Counted from the first letter of the stretch, positions 46,748 to 57,339 are shown. The stretch is DNA of 64,000 bases from Bacteroidota bacterium (GCA_026391805.1 JAPLDJ010000005.1:42743-106742), one strand, 5' to 3'. Program-made: numbers and translations. Notes: generated by a model from the sequence alone, not told the origin.

Positions 46748-47356
46748 ATGAAAATTTCAACTGGAGGGATCGTTGCGATCTCAATTTTCGGAATTATTTT
46801 TCTCCTCGTACTGATCGGAGTTCTGACCGGCGTCAGCACGTACAATAAACTTGTTTCCCGTGAGGAGACGGTCAATACCCAATGGGCGAATGTTCAGAAC
46901 GTCTATCAGCGCCGCGCTGACCTCATTCCCAATCTTGTAGCAACTGTCAAGGGTGCAGCAAATTTCGAAACAAGCACATTGACTGCTGTTATTGAGGCCC
47001 GTGCAAAAGCCACTTCCGTTAACATTAATCCAAAGAACCTGGATGCGGCTTCCCTTCAGAAATTCCAGGAAGCACAGGACGGACTGAGCAGTGCATTATC
47101 GCGGTTGATGGTTGTCGTTGAAAAGTACCCTGAACTGAAAGCTACACAAAATTTTTCAGAGCTGCAAGCACAGCTGGAAGGGACCGAGAACCGGATCACG
47201 GTTGAAAGAAGAACCTTCAATGAAGCAGCGCAGGCATACAATACCTACCTGAGAACGTTCCCGACAAATATTTTTGCAGGCATGTTCGGATTCTCCAAAA
47301 AGGCTTATTTCGAAGCCCAGAAAGGTTCCGAGACGGCACCAAAAGTGCAGTTCTAA
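46748..47356 (+). CDS. lemA: LemA family protein
   Basis: 202 residues. One N-terminal membrane helix (IVAISIFGIIFLLVLIGVLTG) is followed by YNKLVSREETVNTQWANVQNVYQRRADLIPNLVATVKG, the LemA signature, and a four-helix coiled bundle to NIFAGMFGF. The cytosolic or periplasmic role of LemA is not known. It precedes two TPM-domain genes with gaps of 38 and 44 bases, a recurrent Bacteroidota operon. Confidence 0.94.
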   Translation: MKISTGGIVAISIFGIIFLLVLIGVLTGVSTYNKLVSREETVNTQWANVQNVYQRRADLIPNLVATVKGAANFETSTLTAVIEARAKATSVNINPKNLDAASLQKFQEAQDGLSSALSRLMVVVEKYPELKATQNFSELQAQLEGTENRITVERRTFNEAAQAYNTYLRTFPTNIFAGMFGFSKKAYFEAQKGSETAPKVQF

Positions 47357-47394
47357 GCATTTTCAATTCCTTTCCATGATTTAATTGTTTTGAG

Positions 47395-47841
47395 ATGAGC
47401 GTAACAGCCAGAGATTTCTTCACATTGGAGGAGCAGGATGATATCAAGCAGGCGATCATGAATGCCGAGCTGGACACATCGGGTGAGATCAGGGTTCATA
47501 TCGAGAACGTATGCAGCGGGGATGTACTGGACCGTGCGGCTTACGTGTTTAAAAATCTCGGTATGAGCAAAACCGAACAGCGCAATGGTGTGCTGATCTA
47601 CCTGGCGGTGAGGAACAGGAAATTTGCGATCATCGGCGATAAAGGGATCAACAGCGTTGTGCCACCCGGTTTCTGGGACAGCACAAAAATGAAAATGCTC
47701 GATTATTTCCGCAAGGAAAAGTTCTGCGACGGATTGATCTTTGCGATTACAGAAGCAGGATTGCATCTGAAACAGTATTTCCCTTACAGGAAGGACGATG
47801 TCAATGAGCTGCCGGATGATATTTCGTTCGGGAAGCAATAG
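47395..47841 (+). CDS. TPM-domain protein without signal or membrane segment
   Basis: 148 residues covering one TPM domain (Pfam TPM_phosphatase): GEIRVHIENVC, RAAYVFKNLGMSKTEQRNGVLIYLAVRNRKFAIIGDKGIN and a helical C-terminus. Unlike its neighbour it has no signal peptide and no Gly-rich tail. The original phosphatase label is disputed; a chaperone or repair-related role of TPM proteins has been proposed. Middle gene of the lemA operon. Confidence 0.88.
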   Translation: MSVTARDFFTLEEQDDIKQAIMNAELDTSGEIRVHIENVCSGDVLDRAAYVFKNLGMSKTEQRNGVLIYLAVRNRKFAIIGDKGINSVVPPGFWDSTKMKMLDYFRKEKFCDGLIFAITEAGLHLKQYFPYRKDDVNELPDDISFGKQ

Positions 47842-47885
47842 CCCTGTCAATTGATAATTGACAATTTACAATTGACAAATGACCT

Positions 47886-48743
47886 ATGAACAACATTCAG
47901 TTCTACCCGATGAAAAGTCAAGACAGAAATAGCAGAGGAAATATTCTTCATTTCTTCATTCTCTTCATTTTCCTCATTTCCACCGGAAGCATCTATTCCC
48001 AGGACATTCCCGACCGGCCTGAACCTCCGAGGCTGGTAAACGATTATGCGGGGATCTTATCGGGCGACCAGGTTACCATCCTTGAGCAGAAACTGGTGGC
48101 ATTCAATGATTCCACATCGACCCAGGTTGCGGTTGTAATTGTAAAATCGCTCAACGGGTACGACAAAAATGATTTTGCGCAGCGGCTCGGACAAAAATGG
48201 GGCATCGGGCAGAAAGGAAAAAGCAACGGGATTGTGGTGATGGTAAAACCAAAATACCCCAATGAAAAAGGCGAGGTATCGATCCAGACCGGATACGGCC
48301 TGGAAGGAGTGCTTCCGGATATCACCTGCAAGAGGATCGAGGAAGATGAGATGATCCCGAAATTTGCGCAGGGTGATTATTACGGTGGCATCTCTGCCGG
48401 CGTTACAGTCATCATGGCTATCACCAAAGGTGAATACACTGCCGATCAGTACACCAAACGATCAAATCAGGCCAACAAAAAACCGTATGGCATGATCGTC
48501 CCCATCGTCATCATTATTATCATCATTCTCTGGGTCCGCATGAACCGCGGTGGAACACATTCCGTCGGGAAGAACCTGCCATTCTGGACCACGCTTTTCC
48601 TTTTGGGATCGATGGGACGCGGAGGCAGCGGCAACTGGGGTAATTTCCAGTCCGGAGGAGGCGGATTCGGAGGAGGAGGAGGCGGTTTTGGAGGCTTCGG
48701 CGGCGGCAGCTTCGGCGGCGGGGGCGCCGGAGGCAGCTGGTAA
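47886..48743 (+). CDS. Secreted TPM-domain protein with membrane anchor and Gly-rich tail
   Basis: 285 residues. A signal peptide (HFFILFIFLISTGSIYS) is followed by the TPM domain (LVNDYAGILSGDQVTILEQ, QVAVVIVKSLNGYDKNDFAQRLGQKWGIGQKGKSNGIVVMV, GYGLEGVLPDITCKRI), a membrane helix (MIVPIVIIIIIILWV) and a tail rich in Gly with scattered Phe and final Trp. An ATG 8 codons downstream is an equally good start. The layout is that of YgcG-type proteins that partner LemA. Confidence 0.88.
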   Translation: MNNIQFYPMKSQDRNSRGNILHFFILFIFLISTGSIYSQDIPDRPEPPRLVNDYAGILSGDQVTILEQKLVAFNDSTSTQVAVVIVKSLNGYDKNDFAQRLGQKWGIGQKGKSNGIVVMVKPKYPNEKGEVSIQTGYGLEGVLPDITCKRIEEDEMIPKFAQGDYYGGISAGVTVIMAITKGEYTADQYTKRSNQANKKPYGMIVPIVIIIIIILWVRMNRGGTHSVGKNLPFWTTLFLLGSMGRGGSGNWGNFQSGGGGFGGGGGGFGGFGGGSFGGGGAGGSW

Positions 48744-48795
48744 TACAAATAGCGAAAAGCGAGTACCACCTCACCACCTCTTTCCCTAATTTCTG

Positions 48796-48803
48796 TACTT
48801 TTG
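48796..48803 (+). promoter_or_regulatory. -7 promoter element 5 bases before the UvrA-fusion ATG
   Basis: TACTTTTG ends at 48803 and the ATG is at 48808. Since transcription starts about 5 bases after this element, the mRNA would begin at or next to the A of the ATG, that is, leaderless. Confidence 0.5.
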
Positions 48804-48807
48804 CTTC

Positions 48808-51800
48808 ATGTCTTCCAACGATTTCATTCGCATCATCAACGCTTCTGAAAATAACCTGAAGTCGGTCTCACTCGATATTCCAAAGAACAAGCTTGTAGTT
48901 GTCACCGGTGTTTCTGGTTCGGGGAAATCTTCCCTGGTTTTTGATGTTCTTTACACGGAGGCGGAAAACCGCTACCTCGGCTCATTTTCTTCCCATGCCC
49001 TGCAATTCATGGGCAAGCGGAAACGCCCCGATGTGGAAAAAATCGAGAACCTCTCCCCTGCTGTTTCCGTCGGACAAAAATCCATCCAGGCAAATCCCCG
49101 CTCGACCGTCGGAACGATGACGGAGATTTACGATTATCTGCGGTTGTTGTTTGCCCGGATCGGCAGGACTGATATACCAGCTCCTCAATTCACCATCGAC
49201 AGGAGCTTATTTTCTTTCAACACACCAAAAGGCGCCTGCCCGGTCTGTAAAGGCTATGGCGTGGAAGACCGCCTCGATCCTGAGCTTCTTGTTGCCGATG
49301 CGTCGAAATCGATCCGCGACAGGGCGTTGGTCATCACTGCACCAAACGGGTATATAATTTATTCACAGGTCACGATGGATGTGATGAACCAGGTGTGTGA
49401 GGCTGAAGGATTTTCGGTTGATATTCCATGGAAAGATCTCACACCGGAGCAAAAGAAGATCATCCTGTACGGAAGTGACAAGATCGAGATCCCGTTCGGG
49501 AAACACACACTCGAATCGCGCATGCGCTGGAGCGGGATCACCGCAAAGCCAAGGGAGATGGGGTATTACAAAGGAATTCTGCCCATCATGGAAACGATCC
49601 TGAAACGGGAGCGGAACAAGAACATCCTCCGGTTTGTAAGGACCTGCAAATGCAGTTCCTGTAACGGGGCAAGGCTGAATGAACAGGCGCTTTCGGTTCA
49701 CATCCACGGTAAAAATATCGCAGCTCTTGCAGCTCTTCAGCTCGACGAGCTGAAAGTAACACTGGCAAAGATGGAGTTCACCGCCCAGGAGAAACCGGTG
49801 GCTGAACCCATCCTTGAACAGATCACGAAACGGATCGACACCCTTGTCAGGCTGGGTCTCGGATACCTTTCCGCCGACCGGGAATCCGGAAGCCTATCAG
49901 GAGGAGAATCCCAGCGATTGCGGTTGGGGAACCAGGTAAACACCGGACTTCAGAATGTATTGTACCTCTTTGATGAACCTTCGGTAGGGCTTCATCCCCG
50001 CGATACGGAACGCCTGCTGGAAATTCTTGAAGAATTAAGAAATAAAGGCAATTCCGTGATTGTGGTGGAACATGAAGAGGTCTTTATTCATCATGCCGAC
50101 TGGCTCATCGACATCGGTCCTGCTGCAGGGATCCATGGCGGTGAGGTCCTGCAAAACATTTCCACAGCCGGTATCGCTGACATTCCTGATCCTGAGATCA
50201 GAAAAAGCCGGACCCTTTCTTTTCTTACCGGGCTGGAAAAAATTGAGATCCCAAAGGAAAGAAGAAGAGGGAATGGAGAAATCAGGATCAGCGGAGCATC
50301 TGCGCATAACCTTAAAAATATTGATGTTTCTTTCAAACTCGAGGCGCTGAATGTCATCACCGGCGTTTCCGGTGCCGGTAAATCTTCCCTTGCAGAAGAT
50401 GTCCTTGGAAATTACCTCAAGAAGAAACTAAAGCAGGAATCAGCCCCTTTGGAAAACTTCAGGTCCATCTCCGGAACGGAAAATATCCGGAAAATTATTG
50501 ACATCGATGCTACGCCAATCGGAAGAACTCCCAGGAGCAACCCTGCCACCTATACCGGGATGTTTGATTTTATCCGCGATCTCTTTGCCAGCCAGCCGCT
50601 TTCAAAATCTCGCGGCTACGATAAGAGCAGGTTTTCCTTCAATACACAGGGAGGCCGCTGCGAAGAGTGTCAGGGCGCCGGTTTCCAGGAGGTCGGAATG
50701 CATTTTATGGGGAATGTCGAAATCCTCTGCGAAAAATGCGAAGGAAAGCGCTTTGACGACGAAACCCTCGAGGTGACATACCAGAAAAAAAATATTTTTG
50801 ACATCCTCGACATGTATGTCAGCGAGGCCTGCGTGTTTTTCGCCGATCATCCGAATATCCTGCGTTATCTGAATGCGATGGATGAGCTTGGACTGGGGTA
50901 CATCAAACTGGGACAACGGTCGACCACGCTCAGTGGCGGAGAAGCCCAGCGTGTGAAGCTTGCAACCGAACTGGCGCTACCCCATTCATCAAAATGCCTA
51001 TACATCCTCGACGAACCCACCACAGGACTTCACCAGGCAGATGTCAGCGTCCTTCTTTCGGCCCTGAATGCACTGGTTGACCAGGGAAATACCGTCATCC
51101 TCATCGAGCACCACGCCGGAATCATAGCTGCAGCCGATCATGTGATCGATCTCGGACCGGAAAGCGGAAAAGACGGCGGATATCTTGTTGCCACCGGCTC
51201 TCCGGAAGAAATTGCCGTTTGTGAGCATTCTTATACAGGTCGTTTCCTGAAACTGTACATGTCAGGTCTGCTGACCGAGGTCGGAGATCAGAGGTCTGAG
51301 GTCGGAATAAAATATCCAGCAACCAGCAACCAGCAACCAGCATCCGGTTTCCAGCATCCAGCATCCAGCATCACTTTCTCGAACATCTCCACCAACAACC
51401 TGAAAAACGTCAACATCTCCATCCCTCATAAGCAAATTACCGTATTGACCGGCGTTTCCGGAAGCGGAAAATCTTCGCTGGCGTTTGATACGATCTATGC
51501 CGAGGGAAGGAACCGTTTCCTGGAAAGTTTTTCGACCTATGCACGGACCCGGATCGGGATGAAGGACAAACCCGATTTTGAAGAAGTTTCCGGGTTAACC
51601 CCTACCCTCGCCGTCGACCAGCGGATAACCGGTCCGAACCCGCGATCCACCGTCGGGACGATGACCGGGATCTATGATCTCTACAGATTATTGTTTTCTA
51701 GGATTGGAAAAGCGCCGTCACGGACGGCTCCCGTGCTTTCGTCGCTCTTTTCTTTCAACCATCAGCACGGGGCCTGCCCGGCTTGCGACGGACTCGGGTC

Positions 51801-53778
51801 CATCACGGTTTGTGACCCTGAATTGCTGGTCACCAATCCTGAAAAATCCCTGCTCAACGGCGCCATGGATGGTACCAAAACCGGGAAATTCTATGGAGAT
51901 CCCTTCGGCCAGTATATTTCCACTTTAAAAGCTGTAGGGAAAATTCATTCTGTGGATTTTTCACCTCCCTGGCGGGATCTTGGTGTAGAAGCCAGGAACC
52001 TGGCCATGTTTGGCGCCGGAGATGAAATTTTCGATGTTACCTGGGAATACCGCCGCAACAAGCGGGAAGGAGAACATCATTTCAAAGGCACCTGGAAGGG
52101 ATCGGCATCCCTGGTCAATGAAGAATATGCCAGGAAGCATGCCGACCACCGCGGCAGTGAAATGATGGGCATCATGAAACAGGAGGACTGTTCTTCCTGC
52201 CACGGTGCCAGGCTTTGCAGCGAAGCGCTCTCTTTCAAGATTGAAGGGAAGAACATTGCGCAGCTCTCGGCACTGACTGTTTCACAATCTGTCGATTTCT
52301 TTATTGATCCGGGGCTTCTTTCAGATGATGCATCTTCCAGGAAGATCGCTTCACAAATGATTGAAGACATTCTCCGGCGACTCACTTTCATTGAAGGGAT
52401 CGGATTGTCTTACCTCTCCATCGACCGCAGCCTCTCTACACTCTCCGGCGGGGAGGCCCAGAGGATAAGGCTTGGCGGGCAGCTGGGATCAGGACTCACC
52501 GGTATAACCTATGTGCTGGACGAGCCTACCCTGGGCCTGCATCCGGCCGATGTCGGCAATCTGATGAAGATGGTCAGCAAACTGAAGGAGCAGGATAATA
52601 CGATTGTGATCGTGGAACATGACCGTGATGTGATCCGGTCCGCGGATCGCATTATTGACATCGGACCTGGAGCCGGGAAATCGGGAGGGACGATCCTTGC
52701 CGAAGGTAGCCCGGAAGAGATCATGAAAAATCCCTCTTCTGTCACAGGAGAATTTCTGAAGCCAGGGAAACTTCCTGAAGTCATAAAAAACCGAACCCTC
52801 TCAACAGGAATATCCATCCGTCACGCACATGCCAATAACCTTAAAGGATTTGATCTGGAAGTGCCATCCGGCGGGATCATCCTGGTGACCGGCGTTTCAG
52901 GCAGCGGAAAATCGAGTCTCGTCTTTGATGTAATCCATGCCTCATGGGAGAAGTCAAAGCCGACGGGATGTGATGGTATTGAAGGACTGAACATTTTTGA
53001 CAATGTGATCCCCGTATACCCACGTTCCGTCTTCTCTGCTTCCACCGGAACCCCGGTGACCTACACTGGAATTTTTGACAGGATCCGCGATCTTTTTGCT
53101 AAAACGGAAGATGCCAAAATCCTCGGATTTTCAAAGAATCATTTTTCGTTCCTGAACAAGGAAGGACGTTGCCCCCATTGCCAGGGGAACGGCAAGATCC
53201 GTGTCAGCATGGATTTTCTTTCAGATGTCTGGATCCTCTGCGAGGAATGCCTGGGGCAGAGATATTCTCAATCAGTTCTTTCCTGCCATTACCGGGACAG
53301 GAACATTGCAGACATGCTCGATATGTCGGTTATCGAAGCAGTCGGGTTTTTCCATGATCATAAGATCATTCACGGATCATTAAAAACGCTCGAAGAGGTC
53401 GGATTAGGATACCTTCAACTCGGGCAGGCGCTCGATACGCTCTCGGGTGGTGAAAGCCAGCGACTGATGCTCGCCACGGAACTGATGAAACCGGTCAAAG
53501 GGAAAAATCTCTACCTGTTTGAAGAACCTTCGATCGGACTGCATTTCCTTGATATCCGCCACCTGAATGCACTTTTCGCAGGCCTCGCCGATAAAGGCCA
53601 TACGTTGATTATTATTGAACATGACCCTGAGATCATCCAGCATGCCGACCGGATCATCGACCTTGGACCGGGCGGAGGTGACAATGGAGGAACCATCGTG
53701 GCAAAAGGAACGGTTCATGAGATCATAACAAGTAAGGAATCACTGACAGGGAAATCACTGGCGTACTACTTCTTATAA
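48808..53778 (+). CDS. Double UvrA2-like protein with four ABC ATPase domains
   Basis: 1656 residues against about 940 for UvrA. Two complete UvrA units are joined head to tail (1-822 and 856-1656), giving four P-loops GVS(G)xGKSS at 34, 519, 882 and 1362, four LSGGE(S/A)QR signatures and four Walker B segments. Each unit keeps the zinc modules ([17 protein letters not shown] with [25 protein letters not shown] with CEECLGQR). In both, RLLFARIG or RLLFSRIG runs almost directly into LFSFN, so the UvrB-binding domain of canonical UvrA is absent, as in UvrA2. The last Walker B has Glu for Asp (FEEPS, 1572). Linker 823-855 is encoded by repeat DNA. UvrA2-like proteins are linked to DNA-damage or drug tolerance; the role here is inferred. 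Confidence 0.92.
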   Translation: MSSNDFIRIINASENNLKSVSLDIPKNKLVVVTGVSGSGKSSLVFDVLYTEAENRYLGSFSSHALQFMGKRKRPDVEKIENLSPAVSVGQKSIQANPRSTVGTMTEIYDYLRLLFARIGRTDIPAPQFTIDRSLFSFNTPKGACPVCKGYGVEDRLDPELLVADASKSIRDRALVITAPNGYIIYSQVTMDVMNQVCEAEGFSVDIPWKDLTPEQKKIILYGSDKIEIPFGKHTLESRMRWSGITAKPREMGYYKGILPIMETILKRERNKNILRFVRTCKCSSCNGARLNEQALSVHIHGKNIAALAALQLDELKVTLAKMEFTAQEKPVAEPILEQITKRIDTLVRLGLGYLSADRESGSLSGGESQRLRLGNQVNTGLQNVLYLFDEPSVGLHPRDTERLLEILEELRNKGNSVIVVEHEEVFIHHADWLIDIGPAAGIHGGEVLQNISTAGIADIPDPEIRKSRTLSFLTGLEKIEIPKERRRGNGEIRISGASAHNLKNIDVSFKLEALNVITGVSGAGKSSLAEDVLGNYLKKKLKQESAPLENFRSISGTENIRKIIDIDATPIGRTPRSNPATYTGMFDFIRDLFASQPLSKSRGYDKSRFSFNTQGGRCEECQGAGFQEVGMHFMGNVEILCEKCEGKRFDDETLEVTYQKKNIFDILDMYVSEACVFFADHPNILRYLNAMDELGLGYIKLGQRSTTLSGGEAQRVKLATELALPHSSKCLYILDEPTTGLHQADVSVLLSALNALVDQGNTVILIEHHAGIIAAADHVIDLGPESGKDGGYLVATGSPEEIAVCEHSYTGRFLKLYMSGLLTEVGDQRSEVGIKYPATSNQQPASGFQHPASSITFSNISTNNLKNVNISIPHKQITVLTGVSGSGKSSLAFDTIYAEGRNRFLESFSTYARTRIGMKDKPDFEEVSGLTPTLAVDQRITGPNPRSTVGTMTGIYDLYRLLFSRIGKAPSRTAPVLSSLFSFNHQHGACPACDGLGSITVCDPELLVTNPEKSLLNGAMDGTKTGKFYGDPFGQYISTLKAVGKIHSVDFSPPWRDLGVEARNLAMFGAGDEIFDVTWEYRRNKREGEHHFKGTWKGSASLVNEEYARKHADHRGSEMMGIMKQEDCSSCHGARLCSEALSFKIEGKNIAQLSALTVSQSVDFFIDPGLLSDDASSRKIASQMIEDILRRLTFIEGIGLSYLSIDRSLSTLSGGEAQRIRLGGQLGSGLTGITYVLDEPTLGLHPADVGNLMKMVSKLKEQDNTIVIVEHDRDVIRSADRIIDIGPGAGKSGGTILAEGSPEEIMKNPSSVTGEFLKPGKLPEVIKNRTLSTGISIRHAHANNLKGFDLEVPSGGIILVTGVSGSGKSSLVFDVIHASWEKSKPTGCDGIEGLNIFDNVIPVYPRSVFSASTGTPVTYTGIFDRIRDLFAKTEDAKILGFSKNHFSFLNKEGRCPHCQGNGKIRVSMDFLSDVWILCEECLGQRYSQSVLSCHYRDRNIADMLDMSVIEAVGFFHDHKIIHGSLKTLEEVGLGYLQLGQALDTLSGGESQRLMLATELMKPVKGKNLYLFEEPSIGLHFLDIRHLNALFAGLADKGHTLIIIEHDPEIIQHADRIIDLGPGGGDNGGTIVAKGTVHEIITSKESLTGKSLAYYFL
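51274..51372 (+). repeat. Intergenic-type repeat DNA inside the UvrA fusion
   Basis: GAGGTCGGAGATCAGAGG-type words (51277-51305) are followed by tandem ACCAGCA and ATCCAGC words (51315-51366). Identical word types occur between genes at 59178-59235 and 41476-41508. In frame they encode a low-complexity linker of Glu, Ser, Gln, Pro and Ala between the two UvrA units. Confidence 0.8.
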
Positions 53779-53785
53779 AAATCCT

Positions 53786-53793
53786 TACTTTTG
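53786..53793 (+). promoter_or_regulatory. Bacteroidota -7 promoter element (TACTTTTG)
   Basis: TACTTTTG lies 66 bases before the ATG of the M64 peptidase gene, just after the UvrA-fusion stop. Confidence 0.5.
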
Positions 53794-53858
53794 CACCCGG
53801 AAAACATATCTACGTTTTCGCATACCTGAAATTAACAGATCCATTAATACCTTTTGGA

Positions 53859-55331
53859 ATGAGAATAAAAACTTTGCTTATTGGATTTCTATTCATCCCT
53901 TTCACTGCGTACCTCCAGGTCCTGACAGGGCCGGCCACCTATGTTGAGGAAAAGACGATGGATTCTCCGGTTGTGAAACCTGACTTTGAAACTTTTTTTC
54001 TTGACAAGACCATGCGGCTGGACTATTACCATTCAGGAACCGCCACGGATGATCAGTTTGCGGTTGACCAGGTTGTTTCCGACGGGAAATGGCCCGGAAG
54101 CAAGACCGAGTTAACCGACAAGCTTGAGCTGGGACAATATTTTTTCGAGATCCTGGATGCAGAAAGCAAGACGGTCATCTATTCACGCGGATTCTCCAGC
54201 ATCTTCGGCGAATGGCAAACCACCCCGGATGCTGACAAGAACAAAGGAACCTTTAATGAATCAATCCGTTTCCCATGGCCCAAGAAACCGGTCCTGGTGA
54301 TCCTTAAAAAAAGAAATCCTGAAAACAAATTCCAGGCAATCTGGACAACGACCATCGACCCTGCTTCACGCCAGGTCAATCCTTCTGATCTGTCCCTAAC
54401 TCACAAAGTCGATGTAATTCTGAACAACGGACCGGCATCAGAAAAGGTCGATCTCGTAATCCTTGGCGATGGCTATTCAAAAAACGAAATGGACAAATTC
54501 CGGTCGGATGCAAAACGCCTTACGGATGTGCTGCTGAACACCGAGCCTTACAAATCCCGCAAAAAAGATCTGAACATCCGCCTTGTTGAAACTCCGGGAG
54601 AACAGTCAGGTGTAAACAAGCCCCACCCGGGCGTTTTCAAGCGTACCCCGCTTTCCGTTTCATACGGGATCTTTGATTCCGAACGTTATGCCCTGACCTT
54701 CGACAATAAAACTGTCCGCAATGTTGCATCGGAAGTCCCCTATGATTTCATGGTGATCCTGATCAATGAAAAAACATACGGAGGAGGAGGAATATACAAC
54801 CTTTACACAACGGTTTCCGCAGATAATAAATTCGCCGATTACATCATGGTACATGAACTTGGCCATCACCTCGGGGCACTCGCAGATGAATATTACACCT
54901 CAGCGGTTTCCTATGAGGCACAAAAAATCACTGTGGAACCCTGGGAACCCAATGTTACAGCCCTGCTCGACAAGGACAACCTGAAATGGAAATCGCTTGT
55001 CGAACCCGGAACACCGTTACCAACGCCGTGGAACAAAGAGGAATTTGACCGGTTCGGTTACAAAATTCAGAAAGAGCGCGACAGCCTGAGAAAAGCAAAA
55101 GTTCCCGAGAATGTGATGGAAGATCTTTTCACACGGCAGATGAAGCAGGAAAATGCATTCTTTTCAACGGAAAAATACAAAGATAAGGTCGGCGCTTTCG
55201 AAGGAGCTAACTATACGCAGTATGGACTTTACAGGTCTCAGCTTGATTGCATAATGTATACGCGGCACATCAGGTTTTGCAAGGTATGCCGGAAGAGCCT
55301 GGAGAATGTGCTTGACCAGTATTCACATTAA
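53859..55331 (+). CDS. Secreted M64 (IgA peptidase-like) metallopeptidase
   Basis: 490 residues with an N-terminal signal peptide. The first half is the M64 N-terminal beta domain (MRLDYYHSGTATDDQFAVDQVV, GFSSIFGEWQTT). The second half is the peptidase: VDLVILGDGYSKNEMDKFRSD, then the zinc site MVHELGHHLGALADEYY with both His and the active Glu. These enzymes are common in Bacteroidota; IgA cleavage was shown only for a Clostridium member and should not be assumed. No T9SS C-terminal domain is visible. An ABC transporter follows after 15 bases. Confidence 0.92.
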   Translation: MRIKTLLIGFLFIPFTAYLQVLTGPATYVEEKTMDSPVVKPDFETFFLDKTMRLDYYHSGTATDDQFAVDQVVSDGKWPGSKTELTDKLELGQYFFEILDAESKTVIYSRGFSSIFGEWQTTPDADKNKGTFNESIRFPWPKKPVLVILKKRNPENKFQAIWTTTIDPASRQVNPSDLSLTHKVDVILNNGPASEKVDLVILGDGYSKNEMDKFRSDAKRLTDVLLNTEPYKSRKKDLNIRLVETPGEQSGVNKPHPGVFKRTPLSVSYGIFDSERYALTFDNKTVRNVASEVPYDFMVILINEKTYGGGGIYNLYTTVSADNKFADYIMVHELGHHLGALADEYYTSAVSYEAQKITVEPWEPNVTALLDKDNLKWKSLVEPGTPLPTPWNKEEFDRFGYKIQKERDSLRKAKVPENVMEDLFTRQMKQENAFFSTEKYKDKVGAFEGANYTQYGLYRSQLDCIMYTRHIRFCKVCRKSLENVLDQYSH

Positions 55332-55346
55332 TATTTTTATTCTCGG

Positions 55347-56117
55347 ATGACAATCGCAAGTCCGGTCATCGAAGTCAGAAATGTCTTTAAATCCTTTAAA
55401 ACCGTCCAGGCCGTAAGAGGCATCGATCTTACGATTTACCCCGGACAGTTCGTTGCACTGCTGGGGCCAAACGGCGCAGGGAAGACGACCCTGGTGGAGA
55501 TGATTGAAGGAATCCAGAAACCTGACAGGGGCGAAATCCTGATCCTCGGTAAATCCTGGAGAGGAAATGAGGATGAACTCCGGAAGGTGATCGGCTTGTC
55601 GTTGCAGGAGACACGCTTTATCGACAAGCTGACCGTTCGTGAAACCGTTAAACTTTTTGCCAGCTTCTTTGATCTTGACAATTCACGGATCGATGAGATC
55701 ATCAACCTCGTTGGCCTCGATGAGAAGAGGAAATCATATGTCGTCAACCTTTCCGGAGGACAGCGGCAACGGCTGGCACTTGGCATCGCCCTGCTGAATG
55801 AGCCGGTGATCCTTTTGCTGGATGAACCAACCACGGGACTTGACCCCAATGCCCGTCGCGAGATCTGGTCAATCCTTCAGAAACTGAGAGAACGCACGCA
55901 AACCTCCATGATCCTTACAACACATTACATGGAGGAAGCCGAGAAGCTATGCGAACAGATCGTCATCATTGATCAGGGACAGATCCTTAAACAAGGCACG
56001 CTGGAAGAGCTCCTCAGTGATGAAAACAGGGATCAGACGGAGAATCCTGACAGGATTCCCCTGAAGACACTTGACGACCTGTTCATCCTTTTAACAGGAA
56101 GGTCACTGCATGAATAG
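55347..56117 (+). CDS. ABC exporter ATP-binding protein
   Basis: 256 residues. Walker A GPNGAGKTTLVEMIEG, signature LSGGQRQRLALGIALLNEP, Walker [16 protein letters not shown] and LTTHYMEEAEKLCEQIVIIDQG mark an ABC-2-type ATPase of the drug/antibiotic (CcmA/DrrA) group. It overlaps the permease gene by 8 bases. Substrate unknown. Confidence 0.93.
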   Translation: MTIASPVIEVRNVFKSFKTVQAVRGIDLTIYPGQFVALLGPNGAGKTTLVEMIEGIQKPDRGEILILGKSWRGNEDELRKVIGLSLQETRFIDKLTVRETVKLFASFFDLDNSRIDEIINLVGLDEKRKSYVVNLSGGQRQRLALGIALLNEPVILLLDEPTTGLDPNARREIWSILQKLRERTQTSMILTTHYMEEAEKLCEQIVIIDQGQILKQGTLEELLSDENRDQTENPDRIPLKTLDDLFILLTGRSLHE

Positions 56118-57249
56118 CCCGATCCGTTACCGGCAACTGATCCAGCTTATCCTTGCCCACCTCAGGCAGATCATCCGTGAACCCGGCGTTCTTTTCTGGG
56201 GGATCATCTTTCCGATATTAATGTCGCTCGGTCTCGGGTTTGCCTTTACGAAAAAAGCAGATGTTTACCGCGATGTCGCCTGGGTGAAGGAGCAACCGGC
56301 TCGTGCAGATTCTTCCGGATCAGCGCTTGAAATCTTTCTAAAGGATCATCAGATAAAGCGTTCCAGTGATAAAGATGGCGATATCTGTTACCGGATCACC
56401 CTTCCCGATGACAAACTCGGAAATACCACTTATACCGTCCGGGTGATGGAGTGGAAGAAAGCCATGGTACTGCTGAAACGGGGCAACATCACCATCATCC
56501 TGGATGAAAAGAACGGCCGGCTGGAATACCATTTTGATCCGATGAATCCCGATGCACAGCTGATCTACCTGAAGCTCTCGGGCCTTTTTACAAATCCGGC
56601 CTTGCTGCAGCGGCCCAGCAATCCTGACATCCGCCCGATGACAATTACCGGAACACGGTACATCGACTTCCTCGTTCCGGGCTTGATCGCCATGGGCGTG
56701 ATGATGTCGATCATGTGGGGCGTCAGTTATGAGATCATTGATAACCGTGCAAAGAAACTGCTCAGGAGAATGGTGGCGACACCGATGAAGAAATCATATT
56801 ACCTCATTGCACTGATCACGGTCAGGATCGGCATGAATTTCATAGAATCAGGATTACTTTTCCTGTTCACCTGGATCGTCTTTGGCATCCAAGTCCAGGG
56901 AAGTGTGCCGGCGTTGATCACGATCTTTATGGCCGGGAATATCGCTTTTGCCGGCATCGCCATTTTCATGTCGTCCCATACCGCCAAAACCGAGATCGGC
57001 AACGGGCTCATCAACCTTGTCTCCATGCCGATGATGGTCCTGTCAGGGATATTTTTCAGTTACCATAATTTTCCGGAATGGAGTACATCCATCATCCGGG
57101 CTTTCCCTTTAACGATGCTGGCCGACGGCGTCCGCAGCGTTTTCATAGAAGGCGCCGGATTTACCGAGATCGCAATTCCATCTTTGATCATGGCAGGAAC
57201 CGGGACAATTTTCTTCATAGCAGGGTTGAAGATATTCAAGTGGCACTAG
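56110..57249 (+). CDS. ABC-2 type transporter permease
   Basis: 379 residues. One N-terminal membrane helix (VLFWGIIFPILMSLGLGFAF), an extracytoplasmic domain of about 150 residues, then five helices in the C-terminal half including FLVPGLIAMGVMMSIMWGVSY and VSMPMMVLSGIFFSYHNFPEW, the ABC-2 membrane pattern. Pairs with the upstream ATPase through an 8-base overlap. Convergent with argS. Confidence 0.9.
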   Translation: MNSPIRYRQLIQLILAHLRQIIREPGVLFWGIIFPILMSLGLGFAFTKKADVYRDVAWVKEQPARADSSGSALEIFLKDHQIKRSSDKDGDICYRITLPDDKLGNTTYTVRVMEWKKAMVLLKRGNITIILDEKNGRLEYHFDPMNPDAQLIYLKLSGLFTNPALLQRPSNPDIRPMTITGTRYIDFLVPGLIAMGVMMSIMWGVSYEIIDNRAKKLLRRMVATPMKKSYYLIALITVRIGMNFIESGLLFLFTWIVFGIQVQGSVPALITIFMAGNIAFAGIAIFMSSHTAKTEIGNGLINLVSMPMMVLSGIFFSYHNFPEWSTSIIRAFPLTMLADGVRSVFIEGAGFTEIAIPSLIMAGTGTIFFIAGLKIFKWH

Positions 57250-57295
57250 TAAACTGGCGAACTGGTGAACTGGTGAGGTGGTGAGTTTTCCCTTC
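57250..57295. repeat. GAACTGGTGAGGTGGTGAG repeat words
   Basis: Tandem GGTGAACTGGTGA words directly follow the permease stop; the same words lie at 60062-60122 and inverted at 43500-43530. Confidence 0.5.
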
Positions 57296-57339
57296 GTGGT
57301 TCTTCGTGAAACTCTTACCTGGAGCATGACTGCTGAATG

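Noticed and set aside
53859..55331. M64 peptidase as a type IX secretion cargo
   Set aside because: No C-terminal sorting domain is visible; the chain ends soon after a Cys-containing helix.
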